From Liolophura sinensis (taxonomy: Eukaryota > Mollusca > Polyplacophora > Chitonida > Chitonidae), in contig NW_027018286.1 in NCBI RefSeq assembly GCF_032854445.1, positions 1 to 46,237 of the forward strand: a DNA stretch of 46,237 bases, read 5' to 3'. Positions 17,201 through 28,175 of the stretch are shown here, piece after piece. A model generated the notes under the pieces. That model was not told where the DNA came from and searched no databases. It saw nothing but the letters and a program-made list of their open reading frames with translations. Position 1 is the first letter of the stretch. Every line of letters begins with the position of its first letter. The position numbers were made by a program, and so were the translations under genes.

Positions 17201-20200
17201 CTATTCCTGTGAGGTGGAAGTGGATAATGAAATCCCTAGCTGGGTGAAAACTACAGTTGTTCTGGATATCGAGAAGGAATCCTCTGACGATCGTAATTAC
17301 TACTTATCAAAACATGATTTATTCCTTGAGAATTAAGGTTTATTATCTACGCCATTATTTTATTAATTTTTTTTTAGTCTGATTGCCTTATTATTTGTTC
17401 CCATAGTAGGAAAGTATAAATTCCCTAGTGTGTTGTGCGTAGAAAGTACGTGGTACTTAATAATTGCTCAGCTATATACGGACGAAGGGTCATTAGATGT
17501 GTGTGTGTCTGTGTGTACATATATCTGGTCATCTTTTGACAGGGTGTATGTGGAAAGTAATTCATTTCATCGTACACTCTACAAAAGTTAAAGCGCACAA
17601 AGCAATTTTTATTTTGTTTCCTCACAGTATTAAATAGCGTGTTAACTCAACAATTAGGGTAAGTATTCATTTAAAATTGAGAAAAACAAATCAATCAGTG
17701 TACAAATAAATATTTTTTTCCGGCGGGAGAGGGACATGTTTCATGAGAGGACATTTTAACGTAGCAATTTCGGTTTGTGCGTTTATATCTTTGATGAGTG
17801 TACTTTCAGTCTTAGAAGAAAACCGAGGTTATTGTATCGTGTCCATAGCCTGTGTATTGTTGATCATTACACAATAACTCGTGCAGGTTATTGTTATTGT
17901 GTAATAATAATAATAATAATAAAAATAATAATAATAATTTTACTTTCATTATTTAATGTTTCAACATGTTTTTGTAATAAAAATGTTGTAATAATAATTG
18001 AATGTTTAAACCTGCTTTCGGTGATATATTTCAGTGTATTACTCAACTACATTACATATGCACAACGCAAATAGCATTTGGCAATCTTTGTTTTATTTAT
18101 TTATTTATTTTGATTATTGTTTTAGACCGTGCTGAAGAATATTTCATTTAACAGCAGCCAGCGTTTTGGTTGTTGGAAGTTGTTGGACACAGCTCGGGAA
18201 AGACCCTCGATCCCCGGAAAGTTGTAGAAATCTTTAAAGTGTAATTACTGAAAGACTATCGCATAGGCAGTAGAATCAGAACATAGATGACAGTGTAAAA
18301 AAAGGCAAATGGTCATATGTAACCAGTGAAATACGGCCTCTTGTTGATATTAGTTAGGCTTTTATTCTGACTGTTCACATAAATATTTACATGTTGGCAA
18401 CTTACTCCCTAAATCCATTATCACGAGATTTTAATGTCCTTTTCCGTTCTGTTCCAGCTTTATTATTTGGCACCATCGGCAGATTTGTTCTTCGTTCAAT
18501 TTTCTGGTTTGTCCCAGTAATTTGCGGAGTTCTGCTAGGAAGAGGACAGCTGAGCCCCAGTAGAATGTCCTGGTCTGGAATGAGGGATTCAAGATGTACA
18601 GAACAGTTCAAAAAGGGTACTTTATGATTACTGTTCAGTACATGGGAGCATGGTCTAATGGTTACTAGTGATTGCCTTTTAATGGCTAGGAAACTAAAGG
18701 AGTGAGTTCAAAATTCGGTCGCCGTGATGTGGTTGAAACTCAAGAAACTTACAGTGGACGCGTTTATTGGAATAACCTTGGAACCCTAGTTTTGCAGTAA
18801 TAACTTGTGACGATTGAAGTCGCCACACAACACACAGTATCTAACAGATGCCACAAGGCGACGTACGTTAACGCCATACGTAGAGGTCATCCTCATATTA
18901 CTGTACATGTAAGGGTAGTTTACTACGTCCCTCTTTCATATAGCTATCCCTCTTTTCATAAAGTCTAACATGGCCTTGTCGCCGCTACTCTGGTTTTGTT
19001 AGAAAGCTGGAGTCTTTGGCATTGCACTTGCTTCACTTATAAGAAAAAAAAACTAAGCGACAAGTACCAGTGTTGCCCAATTTAAGATCCTAGTAGGTAT
19101 ATTTGGTCGTTTGACATCATTGACTCACTTAAAATCACGATCAACTTAGCATCATCTACATGAGCTCATGTTCATGACATTTCAGAGGCGTTATGTGTGC
19201 TTAATTTTTTAACCCTGTACCCCGGTTCATTGAAAATATGTTCACATGTTACCTCGCATGAGTTGTACAATTTTGTACCTCACAAAAGCATGTGCACAGG
19301 GCTGTCGCGTTTAAATAGCTTAGCACTAGAAGAATATCTCCTTAGCACACGTGCCAGCAACCTGCGGATGGTCGTGGGTTTCCCCCTTGGCTCTGCCCGG
19401 TTTCCTCCCACCATAATGGTGGCTGCCGTCGTATAAGTGAAATATTCTTGAGTACGGCGTAAAACACCAATCACATAAATAATTCAAATAAATAACGTTA
19501 GCACACGTTATAAAGCCACGTCATGGGATAAGACATCCTCACAGAATTCTGGTTACATATATAGTGCACCCAGCTGTATATTTATGACTAGATTAAAAGA
19601 AAAAAAAATCGTTATTGCATGTACATCTACGCTTGGGATAAGCTTTGAGACTAAAACCGAGAACACACTAGGCGGATTTTTCCGTTGATCGTGGTCAGTA
19701 TGCTATGTCACATGACCTAGAAAGTCATGTGACACGAACAAAGTGTGTCACAGGCACAACCACAATTCCGTGATGTTTGCATTCATTGGCGGCCAAAATT
19801 CGCCAGGGTTGAAGTGAACAGAGTGAAACAGCTGGTGTATCTCTTCGCTTGTATGTGAAATGTTTGATACAATCGAATTTCGGAGCGGACAAAATTACCT
19901 GCAAAATTCTCAGGATCCGGCGCAGACACACTAAGAGGAACTTTAGGAATACACAAAGTACGCCTGTACTAGTGGGAAAATCATTCCAATACTTCCCCGA
20001 CTGTAACCATTGACAGTGTGGTTAAATATTGTATGATGTGGAGAGGTCTGTAGTAACATTAGTATCTCTGCCATGATGTTGCCAGTGACACATACGGACA
20101 TATGCACCTCATGGTGTTGTATCATGAAAACGAAATTTCAATTATTACAGACTACTTCACGACTTTATTCTGTTTTATGCCAACTATTGTGCTGAGATTA

Positions 20201-20938
20201 ATGAATTATACAGATGTTCTGTTTAATTTCAGCACTTCTTCTCTTGGTATCAGCACTTGCCATGGGTTTCATTTTCACAGGAGACGTGTTCTTGGAAATT
20301 GCCGTAAAGAATTCAAACAATGCGAAGGTTTACAGTAAGTATGTTACGTGTATCTATATCGCAGACTTAGGCTTTTGTCATTCTAAAGTTAGTTATTTTG
20401 TGATCTAGATTACATATAAGTACATCACCCTTGTGCAGTGTCGTGAGTAACTTGCCACAGGTAAGTGGTTTATCCCTGGCCCTATAGTTTCCTTCAAGCT
20501 GACTATCACTGCAGTAATTCTTAAATAGGGAGTTAAACAACAATCGTATAAATAAATATATAAATAAATAAATACAAGAAAAAAATAGTTAGGAAAAGTA
20601 CTGATGTATGTGTTATTAGTATTGCACTAATTTTCTCACACTACAGTCCACAGTATAAGGTTACTAGAGTCAATTATATTGCTTCATATTGCATTATGAA
20701 AAACTTAGTGTGAGAATTTTATGGGAATGACAAATATTTTAATGGGTCCCAACCTGACCAAGGTGGCTATACCCCGGTGCAAGTACCCATGATTTCCTCT
20801 CCAATGCGGTTGCTCTGACTTCCTCTCCAGCCTCACTTGGGAAGGTCCTCCAGCAAAGTGTGTTTCGAAAGGGCTGTGCCCTCCTGCAATAATGCTGGTC
20901 ATATGTAAAATATTCTTCAGCTCGGCCTAAAACACCAA

Positions 20939-20969
<31 letters not shown>

Positions 20970-22137
20970 ACATTTTATTGTGCTGGTAATCCGATGTTCA
21001 AACAATACTAACATGTTTTACTATTTTCACTGTAATGTATTGTGGTGTTATTTTTCCTTGTGATTCATTACAGACTTCTATTTCGTTGTGTCGCTGATAA
21101 CTGGCCTGTTTGGAGCCCTAGTTGTTGTCGTTATTACCATTGTGTGGCCGTGCTTGCCAAAGAATTGCTGGTGGAAGAGAGAGAGCACGTCTATTAATGC
21201 CATATCCTACCAGACTTCTCAAGATAAAGACGAATCGGCTGTAAAATTCATCAAGAACACAGAGTTGTCTCCAGAGAATACATCTAAAACGGTGTCTGCA
21301 TCGAATGTAAGGACATTAAAAAACCCGGACGAAAAAAGAGTCATCGGAATGGCATGGTTGTCCAAGGATTACATTGGTCTCATGACGTCATCAGCTTTGT
21401 TCAAAGTAAATGTACAAAATAGTGTCGAGGAATACAAAAGGGTTCTGACAGTCGACTACAACGATGAACTTTTGTGTGTTGGGACCTATAGAAGTGGTTT
21501 GATTATGAGTGCCCGAAAACATGACACAGACCCAGAAAAAGGTTATTTTTTAAAACTGTCTGCAGATAAAGAAACTTCCCAAATTTTTCTACAAATGCCT
21601 GGCAGTCCCATCATATTAAATTTGTGGGAGGCCCGCTGGGATGGATCGGTGTACGCCGCTTTGTCTAACCCTAATCAGGTTATCATCAAACACTTGGAAA
21701 AGGACAAAGAAAACACAGAAAAAACAGTTTGGGAGGCTGTGTTAAGCAAGCCTGAATGCATTGTCCAGAACTCCCGGGGACAGTTTATAGTGGCAGACTA
21801 TGCCAAAAGTGATCTCTTTGTATTTGAGGAGAATGGGGACTTTCTAACTACTATGAAGGTGTTCGTGCCAAAGGATTACCAATGCAAGCTGAATGGCTGT
21901 AACAGATTGGCTGTAGGTTCTGACGACAGAATTTTTGCATCCAGCCATTGGTCAAGCGATGTTCTTGTTTTCACCCGAGATTTTAGGTTTGAGGGCCTTC
22001 TGGCAACAGACAAGCCGTCTAGTGGTGTCATTTCTTGCCTACTCGTACATAACAGTTTCCTGTATGTTGCCTTTGAGGAATGTATCTGTGCTTACTCCTT
22101 ACCAGATATTATGCTGAATATGGAAGGCAATGGTTGA
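14171..22137 (+). CDS. Gene B: Ig V-set / three-TM / NHL-like propeller receptor, complete
   Basis: The best-preserved member. Exons: 14171-14231, 16930-17292, 18458-18616, 20233-20334 and 21074-22137 (61, 363, 159, 102 and 1064 nt). They sum to 1749 nt, one open frame of 582 residues. All four introns are phase 1. Domains: signal peptide 1-20; V-set-like Ig about 24-137 with C47, W61, D108-x-G110-x-Y112-x-C114 and sequon N111-Y-S; TM1 about 148-169; TM2 about 196-214; TM3 about 232-256, followed by Cys residues that could be palmitoylated; NHL-like six-bladed propeller about 315-575. With a cleaved signal peptide and three helices, the propeller should be cytosolic. A likely role is ligand sensing at the surface with the propeller as an internal scaffold, which is inference. 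Intron 1 holds a solo LTR. I know of no named gene with this order of domains. Confidence 0.82.
14330..14560 (+). repeat. Dispersed repeat R1, copy 1
   Basis: Shares ordered blocks (CAGAG then AAAACCAGA; GACAACACTGTGATAG; GTAACCGGTGAAATATGG; TTTTATTGTAACTGTTC) with segments at 18240-18400, 25738-25970 and 29370-29640, all in the same orientation. Type unknown. Confidence 0.55.
14685..14940 (-). mobile_element. SINE family 2, diverged
   Basis: It shares TTATACTGG, CCTGTTTCCCTGCTCTAACC, CGAGACAGCA and TTTGGTATGAC with the copy at 35480. In intron 1 of gene B. Confidence 0.55.
15445..16830 (+). repeat. 28-nt minisatellite, split by the solo LTR
   Basis: Units close to AAGTGAGAAATGCAGTTTAA plus GTATAGGT, about ten copies at 15445-15716 and four more at 16728-16830. 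It lies in intron 1 of gene B just before the Ig exon. Confidence 0.85.
15717..16727 (+). mobile_element. Solo LTR of a retrotransposon
   Basis: 1,011 bp beginning TGTTATG and ending GTAACA (TG...CA with short inverted ends), flanked by a 4-bp duplication TAAG at 15713-15716 and 16728-16731. It interrupts a 28-nt tandem repeat, so the empty site can be read directly: GGTAAGTGAG. A TATA-like box (TATATAAG) is at 15918 and a TATATAAAG near 16660 could serve for 3' end formation. No internal coding region remains, so it arose by LTR-LTR recombination. It lies in intron 1 of gene B, in the same orientation. Confidence 0.75.
16930..17292 (+). CDS. Gene B exon 2: Ig V-set-like domain
   Basis: 121 codons. 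Acceptor CTCTTAG, with a second possible AG six bases on. The donor GATC/GTAATT is the weakest junction in the model; it was chosen because it keeps phase 1 and precedes an in-frame stop at about 17334. The domain has the canonical Cys, Trp and D-x-G-x-Y-x-C residues. There is no FGxG-type J motif after the second Cys; the G strand reads VKTTVVLDI. Confidence 0.78.
18092..18170 (-). mobile_element. SINE family 1 tail fragment
   Basis: TTTATTTATTTATTTTGATT, then AGAATATTTCATTTAACAGC and CAGCCAGCGTTTTGG. Confidence 0.5.
18240..18400 (+). repeat. Dispersed repeat R1, copy 2
   Basis: GTAACCAGTGAAATACGGCC and TTTTATTCTGACTGTTCAC mark the copy just before exon 3 of gene B. Confidence 0.5.
18458..18616 (+). 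CDS. Gene B exon 3: transmembrane segment 1
   Basis: Acceptor GTTCCAG, donor AAGG/GTACTT, 53 codons, phase 1 at both ends. Hydrophobic stretch FVLRSIFWFVPVICGVLLG followed by a polar Ser/Arg-rich loop. Same length as exon 3 of gene A. Confidence 0.68.
19355..19495 (+). mobile_element. SINE family 1, 3' half
   Basis: CAGCAACCTGCGGATGGTCG through TTGAGTACGGCGTAAAACAC to an AATAAATAA tail, in intron 3 of gene B. Confidence 0.75.
20233..20334 (+). CDS. Gene B exon 4: transmembrane segment 2
   Basis: Acceptor TAATTTCAG, donor TACA/GTAAGT, 34 codons. Helix LLLLVSALAMGFIFTG aligns with [13 protein letters not shown] in the 102-nt exon 4 of gene C, sharing AMGxIFxG. Equal length and phase in the two genes support the call. 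Confidence 0.75.
20745..20968 (+). mobile_element. SINE family 1, diverged
   Basis: CCAATGCGGTTGCTCTGACT, GGGAAGGTC, TAAAATATTCTTCAGC and CTAAAACACCAATAAATAAA mark a diverged copy in intron 4 of gene B. Confidence 0.65.
21074..22137 (+). CDS. Gene B exon 5: transmembrane segment 3 plus NHL-like propeller
   Basis: Acceptor CATTACAG. It opens with helix VVSLITGLFGALVVVVITIV, then WPCLPKNCWWK, a polar linker of about 55 residues and a domain of about 260 residues. The clearest blade is [17 protein letters not shown] followed by DLFVFEENG, the NHL pattern in which a Pro-x-x-(I/V) strand leads to an (I/V)AD turn and a VF-x-x-x-G strand. A further blade has SSDVLVF. Stop TGA at 22135. Confidence 0.8.
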
Positions 22138-22302
22138 TAACATTTTGAGAACGACTACTTTTACAGAACAAATATCACCTAGAGTTTTGACAAGCTATCA
22201 AAATTAGTTTAGCATAGTTATACATTACCCTTGTACACTCGTCAACAAAATGTCAACAAGTGTATGCATGTGAATTTAAGACTGTCCTGACTTGGAGGTA
22301 TA

Positions 22303-22308
22303 AATAAA
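22303..22308 (+). promoter_or_regulatory. Candidate polyadenylation signal of gene B
   Basis: AATAAA about 165 bases after the stop codon of gene B. It is the first clear hexamer downstream. Confidence 0.4.
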
Positions 22309-22423
22309 CTTTACAACAAATGTGCAGCACACCTGAGGTTTACGAAATGCCAACAACGGAAGGCCTATATTGGAAAACGTTTGTAGATTTTAGAGATGTA
22401 AAAATTTACTCACATATTATACA

Positions 22424-22570
22424 TGTACTGTTTTACTATTTTTACTGTGTTGTATTGTGGTGCCGATGATTTTTTCTGATGATGTTTCCTGATGATTGGT
22501 TATAGGCAGCCATTGTGTTGTGTCGCTGATAACTGGCCTCGGTGAAAACTTAGCCCTTCATGTGCTAACC
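22424..22570 (+). pseudogene. Relic of a duplicated exon 5 start
   Basis: This repeats the last part of intron 4 and the first codons of exon 5 of gene B (compare 21010-21120). The exon-like part begins after TTATAG at 22506 in the same phase, reads CVVSLITGL, then diverges with no propeller after it. It is a truncated tandem copy just 290 bases past the stop of gene B. Confidence 0.65.
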
Positions 22571-22869
22571 ATTTTGTGCTTAATATTGTCATCTGTATCT
22601 CTTATGAAAATGTGTTAAAAATGTTAACGTTAATGTTCATTACAACAGTATGTTCATTCAAATATAGACTCTCCCCACTTGGATGGTCAAATTAGCATTA
22701 CCTATATGCACTCTGTTAAGCGCCTGTGCAACAAAACGCATTGATTACGTTATAATAGAGTCTTAGTAAATTCTTTTAAAGAGAACTCAAAATCTGTACA
22801 ATGAACGGTTAACACAGAATTCAGAATTTATCTTAGTAACCACGTTCGTTTTGAGCCAAATTCTCTGGA

Positions 22870-23225
22870 ACTGACCGGCCCCGATGGCTCACTCACTTCG
22901 GGGGCGGTAGATCTAGGGTCAATCCTGGATCCGGTTACACCTAAGACCTTGGCTAATTAAGCTGAAGCTTCATCTCTCGACGTTCAGCATTCAGGGGATA
23001 GTGCAACAACTGGTTCACAGGTATCAGTGTAATGGCTCTGTTGTGGCGGCTTACTTGCCTTGGGAATGTCGTATCAGTGAAGCAGCTCTAGACAAAAGTG
23101 CGGTGGAAATCCATCCTGCAACAAGGAAGCAAATTACACGTATATGCGCTCTAAGGATTCCTTCGTCGTCATGTCACAGAAAAATTGCTAAGAACGACGT
23201 TATACCCTAAGCACTTACTCTCTCT
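22870..23225 (+). mobile_element. SINE family 2
   Basis: tRNA-like head (CCCCGATGGCTCACTCAC and GGGTCAATCCTGG). The body includes TACACGTATATGCGCTCTAA, and the tail is TGCTAAGAACGACGTTATAC. Confidence 0.65.
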
Positions 23226-23917
23226 ACAACTGTTGGAAAGAAAATATTCCACACTGAGCGCTGCTAAAAGTCATTGGGTGTATAAACCATATATGCTCCG
23301 ATTTACTCCATTCTAAAGGCGTTACCTTTGTTCTAAGGATTTGTCCATGTACTTACCACATTTTCCTGTTTAACCTATAAAATGTATTTGATTTGCAAAG
23401 ATCTGTACGGCCAGAGAAGACATTTTTCTTTGGAAACAATTGGTACAAATGCTCATATTCAGTGTGTCTATAAACCATATATATATATATATATTAGAGA
23501 AAGTAGCGAAGAAAAAATTTGGCATTTTTACCCTAAAGATCACATTTGAGATAACCGTAAGCTTTTTTCGTAAAAAAATCTTCTGCAAATGTTTTAATCG
23601 CCTATGTGTGCATATACTCGTCTGGGTGCCAGGACTCGTTCATACAGAACCATACAAGCCAATAAACTATTTATTATACACTCACATAAAACTTGGAATT
23701 GAAAATAAGGTAAAAGGAAAATAAGAACGACATAAATAGCGTTCAGCTCGATAGAAAACTTTCTGAATTCTTTACTTTTCCGAATCTCAGATGCTCAAAC
23801 AACACCGTCTCGTGACAACGTTACTTTTCATTCCCTTCTCGGTGAAAGCAATTGAGACGCCATAACGTCACAGAGAGTAAGCCATTCGGACAGTGACGTC
23901 ACTTGGTGACGTTGCAA

Positions 23918-24030
23918 GTGTCCAATATTTATAGGTTATTGGATTGTATGGTCCTCGTCCTGGGCGCCCAGGACTAGTCCGTACAGGACCATACAATCCA
24001 ATAATCTATTTATTATACACCCACTTGTCA
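23918..24030. repeat. Palindromic transposon end
   Basis: A stem of about 20 bp: GGTTATTGGATTGTATGGTCC near 23934 and its reverse complement near 23980, around a GGGCGCCC-centred loop. TATTTATTATACACCCAC follows. A second copy of the right arm is at about 23630-23690. The reverse complement of TCCAATATTTATAGGTTATT recurs at 24883-24902. Confidence 0.6.
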
Positions 24031-24346
24031 AAAACGTAAGTAAATAAACTCGAACGCTAAACAAATTGGGTAAAACCGTGCTAATTATTTCATATCGCGT
24101 AACAAAAGCGGATAGCCGGTTGCGGATGAATATGGAATACTGAATGAAGCACTTTTATTGGCTGACGGAAAACTGGGTCAGGCGCACGTGGTTGAAGCGG
24201 TATTTTACAAAAAGAAGTGTAAAGAAAAGGAATGCAGACGTTTCAGTGAAAATCAAAAGTGCAGTTATTAAAAATTGCACCACCGAACAGACTAATGAGA
24301 TCTTTACAGGATGAGGACGGAAGAGAAGTTGAGTTTGCTGACAAAG

Positions 24347-24817
24347 TTAGCTTATTATCCTTGGGCTTCTGTGCGGAAGTTGATGGCATCGGAGTCGTGA
24401 AAACTTCGTTAGTGTGCACTTGAACTGACCGGCCAGGGAGTACTCCTGGATGCTGGCAAGAGATTTGTGTCTGGTGACCTGCATAATTTTATGTGGAGCG
24501 ACGCCAGATTTTACAAGAGTTTGGATGGTTGTTTTTCGGACCGAGTGATTAGTTTTACGGCCTTTCAGTCCAGCAGCCTCGGCTGCCCTCTTCATAAGCT
24601 CTCCCATACGATGCTCTCCCATTGGAGTGGAGTAATACCACACAGCTGCATCAGGTTTAAGGCGACATTCGGGAATTGGTGTGAGATAGAACGGACTGTC
24701 CGGAGACAAAGATATCTCTGGACGAGCACAGACGAACATCTTGTTGTGTCGTCTTCCTGTTGACAAACAAGAAGTAGTCCGTACGTGTGACGTCACAGTT
24801 ACAACTGTCCAATACAT
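24347..24817 (-). mobile_element. Crypton-like tyrosine recombinase fragment
   Basis: About 156 open codons. The stretch GLKGRKTNHSVRKT carries an H91-x-x-R94 pair, followed by GVAPHKIMQVTRHKS (H117) and a Tyr at 126 in SIQEY. This is the box II layout of tyrosine recombinases of the Crypton / DUF3504 type that also gave rise to ZMYM-like host genes. The Gly usual before the second His is Arg here. The first catalytic Arg box is absent, so the piece is a C-terminal fragment. It lies among inverted and direct repeats that may be ends of the element. It is probably inactive. Confidence 0.65.
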
Positions 24818-24960
24818 TAAAAATATTGGACAGTTGTGTTTACTACATAATATAGTAGGCGCTGGACGCTTAGGTGTATAATAACCTATAAATATTGGAC
24901 AGTGGTCGTTTACTACATAATATCGTTGGAGCTGGATGGTTAGGTGTATAATAAAAACTT
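24801..24960. repeat. Hairpin plus 69-nt tandem duplication
   Basis: ACAACTGTCCAAT and its reverse complement form a 13-bp stem at 24801-24837. From 24823 a unit of about 69 nt (starting ATATTGGACAGT, ending TAGGTGTATAATA) is repeated twice. It probably marks the other end of the recombinase element. Confidence 0.55.
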
Positions 24961-25110
24961 TATTTTTTTTTCGGTTGCTTCATGTTCTTCATGTGGCTTG
25001 CCTCTCTTCTGCGTTAATTAATCTATGTTTGCTGAGCTCAGCAGGGCGTTCTAGTCAAATGCCCTTTTGAACATGTTTCTGAGTTCAAGCTTACGGGATG
25101 CGTTTCTTTT

Positions 25111-25668
25111 TTACACACTTTCAATAAATCGTCCATGATATTCATCACAGGAATACATGCCTTTATCAACATCGTTTGCATTTTCTGGACATTTATGTCC
25201 AAGAACTTGACATCTGTGTCCACTATGTCCCAGGTCTCTGTACTTAACTCCACATCCGCAGGAGCTTGGTGTCTGGCCCAAGTCGCCTAAAGTTTTTTCA
25301 TCAGAGAGTTTTGACTTAAAAGAGTCCATAATCAGAGTGTCGAGTTTTTCGGAAATTGCCGGACCAGATACCTGGTTTAGCCGAAAAGCTGTTTGAGCGG
25401 CCATAGTGTCATCAGGCGAGCGCGTATCAAGCACAGTTCCTAGGCCTACCTCTTCTCTGCCCTACTCAACAGAGCCCTTAGGCGTGCGGCTGTATTCGGT
25501 TAGAAACTCGTCGCTCTGTGCGTCAGTGTTACGTTTACAGCGTTTAACTGCGGGTTCAGCATCATTCGTATGAGACATTGATGATGATTTCTCGTCTTTG
25601 GAGAGCAATGATACGATTGTGAATGCTGTTAATCTTTTCCAGAGTAGTATTGATTGTAGACGGATCAC
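25111..25668 (-). pseudogene. Probable N-terminal part of the same element, broken by one stop
   Basis: Two open stretches, 25668-25465 and 25461-25111, are in the same frame, separated only by TAG at 25464-25462. The second half has a Cys/His-rich patch (SCGCGVKYRDLGHSGHRC) that could bind zinc. Strand and position upstream of the recombinase fragment suggest one decayed transposon, but the two parts do not join in a single frame. I cannot name the domain. Confidence 0.4.
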
Positions 25669-25737
25669 TTGTACGCTATGAGATTACGTGATCAGCTGTA
25701 CTTTCTAGTGGAATTCTTGTACGACAATTGGCGAGAC

Positions 25738-25970
25738 ATAATAAAATATTATTAAGACATACAGCATAGAGATAAAATCCAGATCAGCGACGACAATGCG
25801 ATAGTTAGCACAACCTCCGTTATAATTTTTATTCTAACTGTTCGTGTAAATGCATATGTAGTAGGAAATTACACGCCCCTAGCCCCAAGGAATAATTATG
25901 TAAAAAATGCAGAGTTATTAATTGTAACTTAATAGGTACCACAGGTCTAGAATAACTCAACACGCTGTGT
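25738..25970 (+). repeat. Dispersed repeat R1, copy 3
   Basis: CAGCATAGAGATAAAATCCAG, GCGACGACAATGCGATAGTT, TTCTAACTGTTCGTGTAAAT, CCCCTAGC and ACAGGTCTAGAATAACTCAA. Confidence 0.5.
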
Positions 25971-25999
25971 CATCACATCATTTAACACATAACAATAAA

Positions 26000-27870
26000 G
26001 TCTAACGATATACAGGGTCATCTCTGCGCCAAAAGAGACATTCTTTTGCCGGACGTCAACCAAGATAGACGTTCCAATGCCCCAGACGATATTTTACACA
26101 AATTACTGGTGAAGTATACGGAAGGATATAAAGACCAAAAATAGGACGGAAACATGGAAAGAGAAGCAGTTAGAAGTTTTTAATGGTGTTGGAAAGACGC
26201 AAGGAATCTTCTAGGCGAATGGGTTCAAGCAGTATTCAAACCGTCTTTCATGTTAATACCTCAGTTGCGCTTTGATTGCAAGTGTTCATACAGTACAGCC
26301 GCATTCCAGCCGAACACCCTATGGCCATTATGTCTCCCCGGTGGTCTTATATTGGGGCCCACTATGGTTGATCAGGTGATGATCAGGTTCCATTGTACGT
26401 TTATGATGGGCATACAATCCGATCAGGATTCGCGACCATAGTACCATATTCACCGAACGATCCGCACATCATTTTACGAATTTCTCATGACATTGTGACA
26501 TCAACATAACTGCTACATGTGTATGTTTTAGGGCGAGTCAGTGTAAAAAGTGTACAAGAATGTAACTATTAAGATGTCTGCATATTATTTACTGCAGCTA
26601 ATGATGACATTACAGCATTATTCGCTTATGTTCCAGTCTGTACAAGCGTGTAAGATTAAAATCTACATTTTATTACTTTGATCGGTGTATGCGTGCATAA
26701 AAGTCCCCAGTAGAAGGCTACAAACACCGGTGACTCGAGCTCGAAATTATCGACCAGGAAAAAATTCTTCTCATCAGTTTATAAAGACACAGTGATTTTT
26801 CTCTAATTAAGTTCCTAACAAGCACGGCATGAGCACTGGAAGATTCGGACCAGGATGGCAGGGTGATACGTCCATGATGCAGCATGGGGTGGATAAGGGT
26901 CCGCGTACGATAGCCGGATCGTCCGCGTATTGTCCGGCCATGATGGACGTAGAATATTTGGCTAGGATCCGGTTGTAATGTGTATCCAACGTGGGGACTA
27001 ATTCAAAACGATGAATATACCGGATCTAGCTCCGGATTAAACGGAATTTGACACAATTACGAAGCAGAGTGCCAGAGAATCTAGACACTCTGTCCATAAT
27101 TACTTACAAGAGAATTATACTCATTATAAAACTTTAGAAACTTAATTGATCAAATAAAATCGATCATTTAAATATGTATCTCAGTTGCGCTTTGATTGCT
27201 TCGGCTCATTTATCCAACGCAGCGTTCTAATTGATCACGATGAGGGGTAATTTGCAATATCAGCATTGAAACTATCCCTCTTGTGTCAGTACTTATCGCA
27301 CTTGTTAATTCACCTGCCTTTAACGTATCCTGTCACCAGTTTGGCTATGATTCGCATATCACCATTGAATAGCATGCATTGTCAACATCAGCAAAATAAT
27401 TCGCCTCAATTAACAATACTTGCATGTTATTAATGAGATGACAAACTTAGCTCGCTCTTTTCTAGTTCTGCGTTTCATGCCAATAATGTATGTTTTACTT
27501 GACTTTTACCGTAAATTAAACCAATCAGGGCTGCAGACATCGTGTAAAATACTACATAGATTACATAGACTACATACATGTCATTTAATGGCTTCAGTTT
27601 GCGGTTATAACAGCGATTGTTCCCCTTGGTTTAGTATGGTCATTCCACTCTTCCCTGTCGCCATACAAAGCAGAAATAATTCTGCCACTTCCGTTTAACA
27701 TTTAACAAAATATTCAGATGAAAAGAAAAAGAATAATGCTGATAATAACTTTTCACCATAAAGATATGTTATTTTATAATCCTTGTGTTATTGTATAACA
27801 CACTAATTAATACAGAATAATATAAACTTGTACTGCAGAAATGTAAATAGTTAAAACCACATTGCATTTA
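26000..27870. other. Intergenic between genes B and C
   Basis: TCAGTTGCGCTTTGATTGC occurs at 26261 and again at 27181 in the same orientation. The stretch 26840-27000 is rich in CCGG/GGTCCG-type motifs and loosely resembles the reverse complement of 30400-30490, so these may be old DNA-transposon pieces. No gene was seen. Confidence 0.35.
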
Positions 27871-28175
27871 GTTAAAAAAAAACTACTCTAGCTTCGCATG
27901 GTGTAATATAGTGTTTCGGGATATTTCCAGTTGTATATAATATAATATGGCTGTGACTGTCATGCTGTAGGAACATAGATTTCAAAGACGAAGTGAGCCG
28001 TAACAGCTTGTGTGACAGCCTGTGTTTGGTTATGTTATATGAGCCGAATGTGAAGTGTACATAACAAGGAAGGAGGATATTTAGCTTCAAAGCTTTCTTA
28101 AAACTCGATGAATGTTTTCCTAAAATACGCAGGGGAGCCCAAAAATTAAGGTAATGATGCTCAAGGAATGCTCGT

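Noticed and set aside
14171-17340. Recombination-signal-like heptamers (CACAGTG) that might indicate V-gene rearrangement
   Set aside because: Heptamers occur at scattered places, but none sits next to an Ig exon with a spacer and nonamer, and each Ig exon is already joined by ordinary splice sites.
18640-18730. tRNA-like segment (GGTCTAATGGTTA and GAGTTCAAAATTC)
   Set aside because: It does not fold into a full cloverleaf by eye and is more likely a SINE head than a tRNA gene.
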